Shown: positions 44,435-53,100, counted from the first letter of the stretch. The stretch is DNA of 64,000 nt from Massilia sp. Bi118 (GCF_918697865.1 NZ_CAKKMV010000015.1:91215-155214); one strand, 5' to 3'. A program made the numbers and translations. The notes: a model not told the origin generated them from the sequence alone.

Positions 44435-45415
44435 ATGGCCAATCAGGACGATGTAGCGAACAAGCAGAAGGCAATCCAGAACCGCCAGGACCAGCACGAC
44501 GCCAGCATGCAGAAGGGCGATCAGGGCGGCGGCGGCGGTGACAGCGCCGCCCAGACCGGCGTCAGGCAGCCCTCCGGCGACTTCCCGGCCCAGCACCTGG
44601 CCAAGCCGGGCCTGGAAGCGCAGATGGAGCTGAAGCCGAAGTTCATGGCCGAGGGCTACAAGGGCAGCGGCAAGCTGGAAGGCCAGGTCGCCATCGTCAC
44701 CGGCGGCGATTCCGGCATCGGCCGTGCGGTCGCGATCCTGTTCGCGCGCGAAGGCGCCGACGTCGCCATCCTCTACCTGAACGAACACGAGGACGCCGCC
44801 GAGACCCAGCGCTACATCGAAGCCGAAGGCCGCCAGTGCGTGACCGTGGCCGGCGACGTCAAGGACATGGCGTTCTGCCAGCAGGCCGTCGACCAGATCG
44901 TCGCCAAATTCGGCCGCCTGGACGTCCTGGTCAACAACGCCGCCTTCCAGGAACACGCGGAATCGCTGCTGGACCTGACCGAAGACCGCTTCGACGAGAC
45001 CATGCGCACCAACATCTACGGCTACTTCCACATGGCGAAGGCCTGCCTGCCCTACATGAAGCGCGGCGCCGCCATCGTCAACACCGGCTCGGTGACGGGC
45101 CTGAAGGGCTCGAAGAAGCTGCTCGACTATTCGACCACCAAGGGCGCGATCCACGCCTTCACGATGTCGCTGGCGGCCAACCTGCTCGACAAGGGCATCC
45201 GCGTGAACTGTGTGGCCCCGGGCCCGGTGTGGACGCCGCTGAACCCGGCCGACCAGTCGCCGGAAGACATCACCAAGTTCGGCCAGCAGACCACCTTCGG
45301 CCGCCCGGCCCAGCCGGAAGAGCTGTCGCCGGCCTATGTGTACCTGGCGTCGAGCGTGTGCTCGGGCTATGTGACGGGCGTGGTGCTGCCGATTACCGGC
45401 TCGGTGGGCGAATAA
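44435..45415 (+). CDS. SDR family oxidoreductase with long hydrophilic N-terminus (stress-protein type)
   Basis: 326 residues from MANQDDV. ATG at 44435 is chosen because AGGAG lies 7 bases upstream; the ATG at 44429 is too close. The first ~70 residues are Gln/Asp/Gly-rich, as in the YghA/GsiB-linked SDRs. The core shows TGGDSGIGRAVAILFAREGADVAI (NAD(P) site), NNAAFQ and Tyr-Ser-x-x-Lys-like YSTTKGA. It reduces a carbonyl substrate with NAD(P)H. It precedes ku, so a stress or desiccation regulon is possible (inference). Confidence 0.9.
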   Translation: MANQDDVANKQKAIQNRQDQHDASMQKGDQGGGGGDSAAQTGVRQPSGDFPAQHLAKPGLEAQMELKPKFMAEGYKGSGKLEGQVAIVTGGDSGIGRAVAILFAREGADVAILYLNEHEDAAETQRYIEAEGRQCVTVAGDVKDMAFCQQAVDQIVAKFGRLDVLVNNAAFQEHAESLLDLTEDRFDETMRTNIYGYFHMAKACLPYMKRGAAIVNTGSVTGLKGSKKLLDYSTTKGAIHAFTMSLAANLLDKGIRVNCVAPGPVWTPLNPADQSPEDITKFGQQTTFGRPAQPEELSPAYVYLASSVCSGYVTGVVLPITGSVGE

Positions 45416-45433
45416 ACTTTCGAGGAGATTGCG

Positions 45434-46504
45434 ATGGCTCGCAGCATGTGGAAGGGCGCGATCAGCTTCGGGCTGGTGCACATCCCGGTCGAACTGTATC
45501 CGGCAACCAGCGAACACTCGCTGGACCTGCACATGCTCGACCGCCGTGATTTCGCGCCGATCGGCTTCAAGCGCTACAACAAGAACACCGGCAAGGAAGT
45601 CTCCTGGGACGACATCATCAAGGGCTATGAATACGCCGACGACGAATACGTGGTGCTGTCCGACGAGGACCTGCGCCGCGCCAATCCGGAAGCGACCCAG
45701 ACCATCGACATCCTGGCCTTCGTCGACGCCGGCCAGGTGCCGCTGATCTACTACGAGCAGCCCTACTACCTCGCTCCGGGCAAGGGCGGCGACAAGGTCT
45801 ATGCGCTGCTGCGCGAGACCCTGCGCGACGTCGGCAAGATCGGCATCGCCAACGTCGTCATCCGCGTCAAGCAGCACCTGGCGGCGCTGGTCTGCGTCGG
45901 CGACACCATCGTCCTGATCACGCTGCGCTACCCGGACGAGATCCGCCCGACCGACGAACTCAAGATCCCCGACGAGAATGCGAAGGCGGCCCAGGTGACG
46001 CCCAAGGAGCTGCAGATGGCCAGGGCGCTGGTCGAAGGCATGAGCGAGCGCTGGAAGCCGAACCAGTACCACGACACCTACCGCGAAGACGTCATGGCCC
46101 TGATCAAGAAGAAGATCGCGGCCAAGCAGACCAAGACCATCACCATGCCCGACCCGGACGAGGCCAAGAAGCCGGCCAAGGCCAAGGTCATCGACCTGGT
46201 CTCGCTGCTGCAGGCCAGCCTGGGCAAGAAGCCGGCGCGCGCTGCGGCGGACGACGATGACGACGACGACGATCCGCCGCCGCGAAAGTCGCGCAAGCCG
46301 GCCGCCGATGAAGACGACGATGCGTCGGATACGCCGCCGCCGCGTGCGCGCAAGTCTTCCTCGCGCGCGACCGTGCACGCGCACACTGCTGCGGCCAAGA
46401 AGCCGGCGGCCAGGAAAGCTGCCGCGAAAGCCCCGGCTAAAAAGGCTGTCGCCAAGACCGCCACCGCCGCCAAGACCACCGCCAAGCGCAGGAAGGCGGC
46501 CTGA
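45434..46504 (+). CDS. ku: Ku-family DNA end-binding protein with acidic and Lys/Ala-rich tail
   Basis: A 356-residue Ku. The core covers about 1-265 (MARSMWKGAISFGLVHIPVELYPATSEHSLDLHMLDRRDFAPI; YDTYREDVMALI-like end region). It binds double-strand DNA ends as a dimer and recruits LigD. The C-terminal ~90 residues are exceptional: DDDDDDDD runs, then a Lys/Ala/Pro-rich histone H1-like stretch (AKKPAARKAAAKAPAKKAVAK). Typical bacterial Ku proteins are 270-300 residues. The LigD gene lies nearby on the other strand. GAGG precedes the ATG. Confidence 0.95.
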   Translation: MARSMWKGAISFGLVHIPVELYPATSEHSLDLHMLDRRDFAPIGFKRYNKNTGKEVSWDDIIKGYEYADDEYVVLSDEDLRRANPEATQTIDILAFVDAGQVPLIYYEQPYYLAPGKGGDKVYALLRETLRDVGKIGIANVVIRVKQHLAALVCVGDTIVLITLRYPDEIRPTDELKIPDENAKAAQVTPKELQMARALVEGMSERWKPNQYHDTYREDVMALIKKKIAAKQTKTITMPDPDEAKKPAKAKVIDLVSLLQASLGKKPARAAADDDDDDDDPPPRKSRKPAADEDDDASDTPPPRARKSSSRATVHAHTAAAKKPAARKAAAKAPAKKAVAKTATAAKTTAKRRKAA

Positions 46505-46783
46505 GTGGATCTGGATACGCTGATCGACTTCCTGCAATGGCCGGCGATGGCGGTGACGCTGGCCGCAGCCTTCCTGGTCGGCGCCCGCCATGCGCGGCGC
46601 CGGATCTTCGGGTTCTATACCTTCATTGCCTCCAACATCCTGTGGATCGTCTGGGGCGTGCATGACGAGGCCTGGGCCTTGATCGCGCTGCAGGTCGGCC
46701 TGCTGGCCATGAACGTGCGCGCGATTTTCCGCAACCATAAAGAAGCGGAGTCGGAGAGCCGCGAAGAGACGCAGACTGCATAG
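46505..46783 (+). CDS. Small membrane protein (92 aa), unknown function
   Basis: GTG start directly after the Ku TGA, with AGGAAGG about 10 bases upstream inside the ku 3' end. Three hydrophobic helices are visible (PAMAVTLAAAFLVGA; RIFGFYTFIASNILWIVWGV; ALIALQVGLLAMNV). The tail is Glu/Ser-rich. Co-transcribed with ku. I do not recognise a family, although the three-helix pattern recalls half-sized MtN3/SemiSWEET-like or PQ-loop proteins. Confidence 0.65.
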   Translation: MDLDTLIDFLQWPAMAVTLAAAFLVGARHARRRIFGFYTFIASNILWIVWGVHDEAWALIALQVGLLAMNVRAIFRNHKEAESESREETQTA

Positions 46784-46804
46784 GGTGGGCACGCCGTGTC
46801 CACC
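46781..46804. repeat. Short palindromic repeat, copy 2
   Basis: GTGGGCAC (46785-46792)-GCC-GTGTCCAC is the same unit as at 9517-9540 with one mismatch in the stem. It begins with the stop codon of the 92-residue gene and precedes the TnpB element. Such units often follow genes in this lineage, a statement from general familiarity, not measured here. Confidence 0.65.
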
Positions 46805-48334
46805 GCTTTGCCGCACCCGATACACGACTCGGCGCATTTCATTGGACAAGAAGAAGCCGCATCCCTATCTTGGGCTTGCCTATCTATTGCCATCGAGGAG
46901 CTTGCCTCTAGTCGAACCAAGCGTGCGTAGAAGTGTCGAATCGTGATAATGGAAAACACGATGGGCTTAGACGCGGCGATCATGCTGCTGGCGCACCGGA
47001 TCAGGATCGACCCGACGCCCGAGCAGCGAGACTATTTCGCGCGCGCGGCCGGCACCGCACGCCGGGTCTGGAACTGGGGGCTGGCCGAGTCGCTTCGCCA
47101 GGTGGCCAGCGGCTGCAAGCCCAATGCGATGGCGCTCAAAAGACAGTTCAACGCCATCAAGTACCTTGATCCGGCCTGGCTCGATGCCAACGGCCAGCCC
47201 TGGTTACGCCTCATCCATCGTGACGCCCACGCGCAGCCCTTCGCCAATCTTGCCAGGGCGTGGAGTCGTTATTTCGAGCAGCGCCGCGCCGGAGGGAAGG
47301 CTCGTCCGCCACGCTTCAAGAAGAAGGGACGCTGCACCGACAGTTTTTATCTGGCAAACGATAAATTCAGGCTCGAGGATAAGATTGCGATCCTGCCCAA
47401 GGTCGGCCGCGTGGCGCTGCGCGAGGCATTGCGCTGGCCCGGCCGGATCCTGGGTGCCAGCGTGTCGCGCGAAGCGGACCGGTGGTTCTTGTCGGTCCAG
47501 GTCGAGGTGCCGCACGACGTGGCGCGGCGGCGCCGCACCGGCGACGGCATCGTCGGCGTCGACCTTGGCGTGAGCAGCGCGGCAACTCTCTCCAGCGGCG
47601 AAAAGATCGGCGCGCCACGGCCACTCCGAGGCGCATTGCGAAGGTTGCGCATCCGATCGCGCCGCCTGTCGCGCAAGCTGGAAAGCGCAAAGGCGGCGGC
47701 CGGTATCACGGGCCGGATACCGAAGGGAACGCGCTTGCCGGTATCAAAAAACCGGACCAAGGGCGCGTTGGCGCTCGCGCGCCTGCAGGCAAAGATCGCC
47801 CGAGTCCGGCGCGACTTCACGCACAAGCTCACGACCCGGCTCTGCCGCGAAAACCAGGCGGTGGTGATCGAGGACCTGAACGTCAAGGGGATGCTGGCCA
47901 ACGCCCGGCTGGCGCGCGCGATCGCGGATGTCGGCTTTTACGAGTTCCGTCGCCAGTTGCTGTATAAGGCGCCACGCTACGGCACTGATATCGTACTGGC
48001 CGACCGCTGGTACCCCTCAAGCAAACTGTGCTCACATTGCGGCGTGCGCAACGCCAGCCTTTCCCTGGGCGAGCACGCCTGGACCTGTGCCGCCTGCGGT
48101 GCGCACCACGGTCGCGACCTCAACGCGGCGATCAACTTGCAACGGCTCGCCACCGGCGCCCTCGCGGCGCGACCGGCGCTACCCGAGGCGAGCCGGGCGG
48201 TAACGCCAGGCACTGCCGCTGGCACGGGGCCGGCGGGAGGCGGGAAAGTGACGCCTGTCAGAGACGAGCACGGTCAGCAGGACGGCTCGGGGCAGGAAGA
48301 GAACGGTGCACACTTCTATGCACATTCTCGCTAG
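46784..48334 (+). mobile_element. TnpB-only element (IS200/IS605, IS1341-like), approximate ends
   Basis: A single tnpB reading frame with no adjacent tnpA. It interrupts the ku-ligD region and ends directly before a 3' gene remnant at 48335. A leader of about 160 bp precedes the gene and includes GCTTGCCTCTAGTCGAACC, typical structured left-end sequence. The left end is not resolved; the right end is probably at or near 48334 because coding remnant sequence starts in the next base. A 3'-end-derived guide RNA (reRNA) would be expected to cover the last part of tnpB and run into the flank. Confidence 0.6.
46949..48334 (+). CDS. tnpB: TnpB-type RNA-guided endonuclease
   Basis: About 461 residues from ATG 46949 (GTG 46943 or ATG 46961 also possible). 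All RuvC residues are present: Asp in DGIVGVDLGVSSAATLS, Glu in QAVVIEDLNVKGML, and Asp in HGRDLNAAINLQ. The zinc knuckle is CSHCGVRNASL...CAAC. The N-terminal HRIRIDPTPEQRDYFARAAGTARRVWNWGL matches OrfB proteins. It should cut DNA next to a TAM under guide RNA control. The C-terminal ~60 residues are low-complexity and Gly/Ala-rich, as expected where guide RNA overlaps coding sequence. It sits between ku and ligD. Confidence 0.93.
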   Translation: MENTMGLDAAIMLLAHRIRIDPTPEQRDYFARAAGTARRVWNWGLAESLRQVASGCKPNAMALKRQFNAIKYLDPAWLDANGQPWLRLIHRDAHAQPFANLARAWSRYFEQRRAGGKARPPRFKKKGRCTDSFYLANDKFRLEDKIAILPKVGRVALREALRWPGRILGASVSREADRWFLSVQVEVPHDVARRRRTGDGIVGVDLGVSSAATLSSGEKIGAPRPLRGALRRLRIRSRRLSRKLESAKAAAGITGRIPKGTRLPVSKNRTKGALALARLQAKIARVRRDFTHKLTTRLCRENQAVVIEDLNVKGMLANARLARAIADVGFYEFRRQLLYKAPRYGTDIVLADRWYPSSKLCSHCGVRNASLSLGEHAWTCAACGAHHGRDLNAAINLQRLATGALAARPALPEASRAVTPGTAAGTGPAGGGKVTPVRDEHGQQDGSGQEENGAHFYAHSR

Positions 48335-48430
48335 CAGAGCTGGCACCTGGTGCGCCTTGACTCCGGCTGGAAGATCGCGTCCGTGGTCTGGTCGCAGGAA
48401 ATCAACCCGGTCCCGCCACCGAAGCGGTGA
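48335..48430 (+). pseudogene. 3' remnant of a truncated gene (NTF2/SnoaL-like C-terminus)
   Basis: In the frame that follows the TnpB stop, 31 codons read like a conserved C-terminus (SWHLVRLDSGWKIASVVWSQ, then EINPVPPPKR) and end with TGA. Sequence of the type W-x-L-V-R-x-x-x-GWKI-x-x-V-x-W resembles the end of NTF2-like/SnoaL/DUF4440 proteins. No start or 5' part is found upstream of TnpB, so the rest was lost when the element arrived or afterwards. Match is by eye only. Confidence 0.5.
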
Positions 48431-48455
48431 GCGGCGCCCTCGGCGCCGGGGTGTG

Positions 48456-51158
48456 TTACTTCGCCGGCTTGAACCCGAGCGCCTTCATCGCCTTGGTCAG
48501 CGTGACCGCGCTGTCCTCGTAATCCTCCCAGGGCGAATTCCCGATCGCCAGCCGCTCGCCCACCGTGCGCACGGTCCAGTGCGCACCCGAGGTCAGATCC
48601 ATCAACTCCTCCCAGCGCACCGGCACCGAAATCCCCAGCCCGGGCCGCGTGCGCGCCGACCAGGCCGCGACCGTGGTGGCGCCGCGGCCGTTGCGCAGGT
48701 AGTCGATGAAGATGCGGCCGACCCGGTTCCTGGCGCCGCTCTTGTCCGAGAAGCGCTCCGGCAGGGTCTTGGCCAGGTGGGTCACGATGGCGTGCGAGAA
48801 GTCCTTCACGGTGTCCCAGTCCAGCCTGGGCTTGAGCGGCACCACCACGTGCAGGCCCTTGCCGCCGCTGGTCTTGAGGAAGGGATTCAGGCCCAGCTCC
48901 TGCAGGAAGACGCGCATCACCTCCGCTGCCTCCTGCACTTGAGAGAAGCTGATGCCCTCGCCCGGGTCGAGGTCGAAGATGAAGCGGTCCGGCGTGTCGT
49001 AGCGCTTCTCGACCGCGTTCTGGCTGTGGATCTCGACCACGTTCCACTGCGCGCAGGACAGGATGCCCTCGACGCTGTCGATGCGGGTCATGCGCGGGTG
49101 GTCCGGATCGAGGGCCTGGGCCAGCTGGCCGACGCCCGGCATCTTGCGCGGATCGACCACATGCTTCTGGAAGAACAGCTCGCCGCCCACGCCCTCCGGC
49201 GCGCGCACCAGCGAAACCGGGCGGCCCTTCAGGTGCGCCATCATCAGCTCGCCGACCAGCGCGTAGTACTCGACCAGTTCAAGCTTGGTGACGCCGCTTT
49301 CCTTGTCCATCACGCGCTCGCCGTGCGTGACCTTGAACTTTGCCGGCACGCCGCTCAGGTCCGGCCCGGCCTCGGTTGGCCTGGCTGCCTTGGCTGCCTT
49401 GGCTGCCTGCCCTGCCCTCCCTGCCCTGGTGGCCGGTCTGGCCGCCTGCTCATCGGATTTCATGTCTGACTTCTCCTGAACGTGCTTGGCCTGCTCGCGC
49501 ACCACACTCTTCGCCGGCTTGTCCTTGCGCAGGCCCTGGAACACGGGGTGGCGGATCGAATTGGTGGCGGTCCACTCCGAAAAACTCACCTCGGCCACCA
49601 GGTTCGGCTTGACCCAGTGGTTGCCGCGGCCGGGCACCGCGCGCGGCGGGAAGGGATTTTCGTCGGTCGCGATGGCTTCCAGCGTTTCGCGCATGTGGCG
49701 CAGCGAAGCGCCGTTGAAGCCGCTGCCGCAGTTGCCGGCATAGCGCAGCACGCCCTTCTCGTCGTAGTAGCCGAGCAGCAGCGAGCCGATGCCGGTGCGC
49801 GCGCCATGGGGATCGGTCCAGCCGCCGATGACGAATTCCTGGCGCATCCCGCATTTCAGCTTGATCCATTCGGGCGAGCGGCGGTTCACGTAGCGCGAAT
49901 CGCGGCGCTTGCCGATCACGCCTTCCAGGCCGATCTGGCAGGCCGCCACCACCAGCTGGCTGGGGTCGGTGCCGAATTCGCTGGAGAAGCGCACGGTGTC
50001 GGAGGGCTTCGCCGCCAGCACTTCCTCGAGCAGCGGACGGCGCTGGTCGAGGCGCACCTCGCGCAGGTCGTAGCCCTTCATCCAGGGCGCGTCGAAGATG
50101 AAGTAGACGATCTGGGCGCGATTCGAACCGTCGAAGGCCAGCTGCAGCAGGTTGAAGTTCGGCTTGCCGTTCTCGTCGTGGACCACGATCTCGCCGTCGT
50201 ACCAGCCGTCCGGCAGCTTCATGCGCTTGATCTCCTGCTGCAGCGGGCGCAGTTTGTCGGTCCAGTCGTTGCCGTTGCGGGTGATCAGACGGATGTCCTT
50301 GCCCTTGTCGGCAACCCGGGTGAGCATGCGGTAGCCGTCGAACTTGATCTCGAAGATCCATTCCTCGGGACGCTCTGGCGGGCCGTCGACCAGGGTCGCC
50401 AGCTCGGCGTTCATGGTCTCGGGCAGCTCGGCTTTCACGGCGCCTTCGGGCATGGCGCCGCGCCGGGCGGACTTCGCCGCCGGCTTGGCGGCGGCGGTCT
50501 TTGCAGCCGCAGTCTTCGCAGCCGATTTTGCAGCCGGCTTCTTCGCCTCCGCCTTCAGCTTCGCCACTTTGGTCCGCGCCGCCGCGCGATCCTCGGGCGC
50601 ACCCGGCATCGGCAAGTCCTTGACGCTGTCCGGGAACTCGTCGACCACCGAAAACTCCGACGCCGGTCGCATGTACTCGTCGTTTTCCTTGATCAGCAGC
50701 CAGGGCTCCTGCTTGTCGTCCTCGTGGCCGCGCAGGCGCACCAGCACCCAGCGTCCGTGCATTTTGTGGCCATGGATCTCGAACTTGATCTCGCCCTTCG
50801 CATAGCCCTTGCGCGGGTCGCCGATCGGCTCCCAGGTTCCTTTGTCCCAGACGATGACCTCGCCCGCGCCGTACTGCTTGGGCGGAATCGTGCCTTCGAA
50901 ATCGGAGTAGGAGATCGGGTGGTCTTCGACGTGCACGGCCATGCGCCTGTCGTGGCTGTCGTAGCTGGGGCCTTTGGGCACGGCCCAGCTCTTCATGGTG
51001 CCGTCGAGTTCGAGACGGAAATCGTAGTGCAGCCTGGTGGCCCAGTGCTTCTGGATCACGAAGGTCAGCGCGCCCTTGCTGGCGTCGCCGCCTTCCGCGG
51101 GTTCCGACGTGATCGAAAAATTCCGCTTGGCCTTGTATTCCTTGAGTGCGTCGGGCAT
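48456..51158 (-). CDS. ligD: Multifunctional DNA ligase D (PE-LIG-POL)
   Basis: A 900-residue protein with three modules in the common order: phosphoesterase (~1-180, HWATRLHYDFRLELDG...HDRRMAVHVEDHPISYSDFEGTIP), ATP-dependent ligase (~240-560, adenylation motif EIKFDGYRM, then DGEIVV) and primase/polymerase (~630-890, FIFDLDPGEG; KTSGGKGLHVVVPL). Lys/Ala-rich linkers separate the modules, like the Ku tail. It trims, fills and seals double-strand breaks with Ku. It is transcribed towards ku, with the TnpB element between. Confidence 0.96.
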   Translation of the reverse strand: MPDALKEYKAKRNFSITSEPAEGGDASKGALTFVIQKHWATRLHYDFRLELDGTMKSWAVPKGPSYDSHDRRMAVHVEDHPISYSDFEGTIPPKQYGAGEVIVWDKGTWEPIGDPRKGYAKGEIKFEIHGHKMHGRWVLVRLRGHEDDKQEPWLLIKENDEYMRPASEFSVVDEFPDSVKDLPMPGAPEDRAAARTKVAKLKAEAKKPAAKSAAKTAAAKTAAAKPAAKSARRGAMPEGAVKAELPETMNAELATLVDGPPERPEEWIFEIKFDGYRMLTRVADKGKDIRLITRNGNDWTDKLRPLQQEIKRMKLPDGWYDGEIVVHDENGKPNFNLLQLAFDGSNRAQIVYFIFDAPWMKGYDLREVRLDQRRPLLEEVLAAKPSDTVRFSSEFGTDPSQLVVAACQIGLEGVIGKRRDSRYVNRRSPEWIKLKCGMRQEFVIGGWTDPHGARTGIGSLLLGYYDEKGVLRYAGNCGSGFNGASLRHMRETLEAIATDENPFPPRAVPGRGNHWVKPNLVAEVSFSEWTATNSIRHPVFQGLRKDKPAKSVVREQAKHVQEKSDMKSDEQAARPATRAGRAGQAAKAAKAARPTEAGPDLSGVPAKFKVTHGERVMDKESGVTKLELVEYYALVGELMMAHLKGRPVSLVRAPEGVGGELFFQKHVVDPRKMPGVGQLAQALDPDHPRMTRIDSVEGILSCAQWNVVEIHSQNAVEKRYDTPDRFIFDLDPGEGISFSQVQEAAEVMRVFLQELGLNPFLKTSGGKGLHVVVPLKPRLDWDTVKDFSHAIVTHLAKTLPERFSDKSGARNRVGRIFIDYLRNGRGATTVAAWSARTRPGLGISVPVRWEELMDLTSGAHWTVRTVGERLAIGNSPWEDYEDSAVTLTKAMKALGFKPAK

Positions 51159-51270
51159 GGTATCACCTGTACATCAGCAGCAATATTGCCAATGTACCGG
51201 TGAGGCGCGGGCGCGACTGTACGGCAGCTAACCGTTGCGCGTCCCGCTCGCACTCTGCTCAACTGAGCAA

Positions 51271-52968
51271 TTACTTTCGCTCGGATGAGCTCTGGTCACG
51301 CGCCGCCCGGAACTCGGAATCCTTTGCCCAGTTCGGCCAGGCGTTCGAGTCGGCCAACTCGCGGCCCACTGCGTACAGGATGCCGAGGTCGCGCGCCATG
51401 CCTTCGAAGGTCCATTCGGCTTTCCATTCGTCGGAGGGCTGGTGGTAGTTCTCAAGCGTGTAGCGGTCCGATTCCTTCTTGCCGGCGGCGACGCCGCCCT
51501 GCTCCCAGTTCTCGCCCGAGCCGAAGGAAATCGCCGGCACACCGCGCTTGGCGAAGGGGAAGTGGTCGGAGCGGAAGAAGTGGCCGGCTTCCGGTTTCGG
51601 GTCCGGCGAATAGCTCAGCTTCGCCAGCCTGGCCTTGGCCACCAGGCGGTCCAGCAGCTCCAGCTTGGCGCTGCCCGAGATCGTGAAGTCGCGGGCCTTG
51701 CCGTGCGGGTCGAGGGCGTCCATGTTGATCACCCCGACCGTCTTCGCCAGCGGATACACCGGATTCGAGGCATAGTATTCGGAGCCCAGCAGGCCCTTCT
51801 CCTCGGCGGTCACGGCCAGGAAGACCACGCTGCGCTGGGGCGCCCGCGCGGCCGCGTACACGCGCGCCAGCTCCAGCAGGGCCGCGATGCCGGTCGCATT
51901 GTCGACGGCGCCGTTGTAGATGCGGTCGCCCTTCGCATCGGGCAGGCCGATGCCGAGGTGGTCCCAGTGGCCGCTGTAGACCACGTACTGGTCCGGGTGC
52001 TGGCTGCCCTCGCGCAGCGCGATCACGTTCTTCGAGACGATGGTCTGGGCGTCGACGGCGTACTTGCCCGACATCGAGACGCCCGTCAGCGCGACCGGCT
52101 TGAAGCTGCGCGTCTGCGCCGATTTCTTCAGCTTGTCGAAGTCCAGGCCGGCGCGTTTGAACAGGTCGACGGCCAGGTCGCGCTGGATCCAGCCCTCGAC
52201 CGGCGCGTGGAAGGCGGTCGGATGGGTGCGCACCACGTCGTACATGACGTTGGTGTTCGAATTTTTCACGGTCGCCCAGCCGTAGGAAGCCGGCGCGGTC
52301 TCGTGGACGATCAGGGTGCCGAGCGCGCCGCGGCGGGCCAGTTCTTCGAATTTGTAGGTCCAGCGGCCGTAATAAGTCATGGCCTTGCCGCCGAACTCGC
52401 CCTTGACCGTCTCGAAGTCGGGGTCGTTGATGAGGACGACTGCCAGCTTGCCCTTCAGGTCCTGGCCCTTGAAATCGTCCCACTTGCGCTCCGGCGCGGT
52501 AACGCCGTAGCCGACGAAGACCAGCGGCGCATCCTTGAACTCGACGCTCTTCGCGCCGTTCATCGCCGCGCGCACGGCGATCTGCTCGCCCTGGGTCAGC
52601 GACTCCTCCTTGCCGCCGCCCTTGACGCTCACCGTGACCGGCCCCTTGATCTCGAAACGGCCCAGCGGCACGTCCTGGGTCCAGCCGCGCTTGCCGTTGA
52701 CCAGGTCGCCGCCCGGTTTCAGGCCGGCCGCTTCGAACTGGTTGATCAGGTAGGCGACGGTCTTGGCTTCGCCCGGCGTGTTCGGGCCGCGGCCCTCGAA
52801 CTCGTCAGAGGACAGTACCTTCACGTCGTGCGACAGGTGGGAAGCTTCGATCTGCACGGCCTGCGATGCGGGCACGGCGGGCTTGACGGCCGTGGCGGCC
52901 GGCGCAGCTTGCACGGACGCAGCCAGGGCGGCCGCGGACAGGATGGCGAGGGAGGTGGTGGTCTTCAC
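51271..52968 (-). CDS. M28 family metallopeptidase with PA domain, exported
   Basis: The protein has a signal peptide (MKTTTSLAILSAAALAASVQA) and 565 residues. A PA-like insertion lies before the catalytic core. Zinc ligands are visible: SGHWDHLG (His, Asp), YNGAVDNATGIA (bridging Asp), TAEEKGLLGS (Glu-Glu), NMDAL (Asp) and NYHQPSDEW (His). It cleaves N-terminal residues or dipeptides in the periplasm or outside. A consensus-like promoter lies 40-70 bp upstream. Divergent from a second M28 gene of different subtype. Confidence 0.93.
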   Translation of the reverse strand: MKTTTSLAILSAAALAASVQAAPAATAVKPAVPASQAVQIEASHLSHDVKVLSSDEFEGRGPNTPGEAKTVAYLINQFEAAGLKPGGDLVNGKRGWTQDVPLGRFEIKGPVTVSVKGGGKEESLTQGEQIAVRAAMNGAKSVEFKDAPLVFVGYGVTAPERKWDDFKGQDLKGKLAVVLINDPDFETVKGEFGGKAMTYYGRWTYKFEELARRGALGTLIVHETAPASYGWATVKNSNTNVMYDVVRTHPTAFHAPVEGWIQRDLAVDLFKRAGLDFDKLKKSAQTRSFKPVALTGVSMSGKYAVDAQTIVSKNVIALREGSQHPDQYVVYSGHWDHLGIGLPDAKGDRIYNGAVDNATGIAALLELARVYAAARAPQRSVVFLAVTAEEKGLLGSEYYASNPVYPLAKTVGVINMDALDPHGKARDFTISGSAKLELLDRLVAKARLAKLSYSPDPKPEAGHFFRSDHFPFAKRGVPAISFGSGENWEQGGVAAGKKESDRYTLENYHQPSDEWKAEWTFEGMARDLGILYAVGRELADSNAWPNWAKDSEFRAARDQSSSERK

Positions 52969-53006
52969 GGTCTCTTGGTTTTGTTAGTGGATGGAAATGC
53001 CGAATG

Positions 53007-53035
53007 AGTATCCTGTTTATAAATTCCAATGTCAA
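53007..53035 (-). promoter_or_regulatory. Strong sigma-70 promoter of the M28 peptidase gene
   Basis: On the minus strand TTGACA (53035-53030), 17-bp spacer, GATACT (53012-53007). Near consensus in sequence and spacing. Initiation is expected around 53000, giving a leader of about 30 bases. A TATAGT box for the divergent gene is at 53061-53066. Confidence 0.8.
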
Positions 53036-53100
53036 ACATGCATCAATCGTGCGCATCGCCTATAGTGGCGTTTCCATTCCGCACTCTTCAAGGATGTCTC

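Noticed and set aside
44297..46849. 850-codon minus-strand frame over the SDR and ku genes
   Set aside because: Antisense shadow of two well-supported genes.
46784..46942. 5' half of the remnant gene upstream of TnpB
   Set aside because: No frame here continues the remnant sequence found at 48335.
49382..49408. Three 9-bp tandem repeats (TGGCTGCCT) as a possible CRISPR or phase-variable tract
   Set aside because: They encode the AAK repeats of the LigD linker in frame; a 9-bp unit cannot shift the frame.
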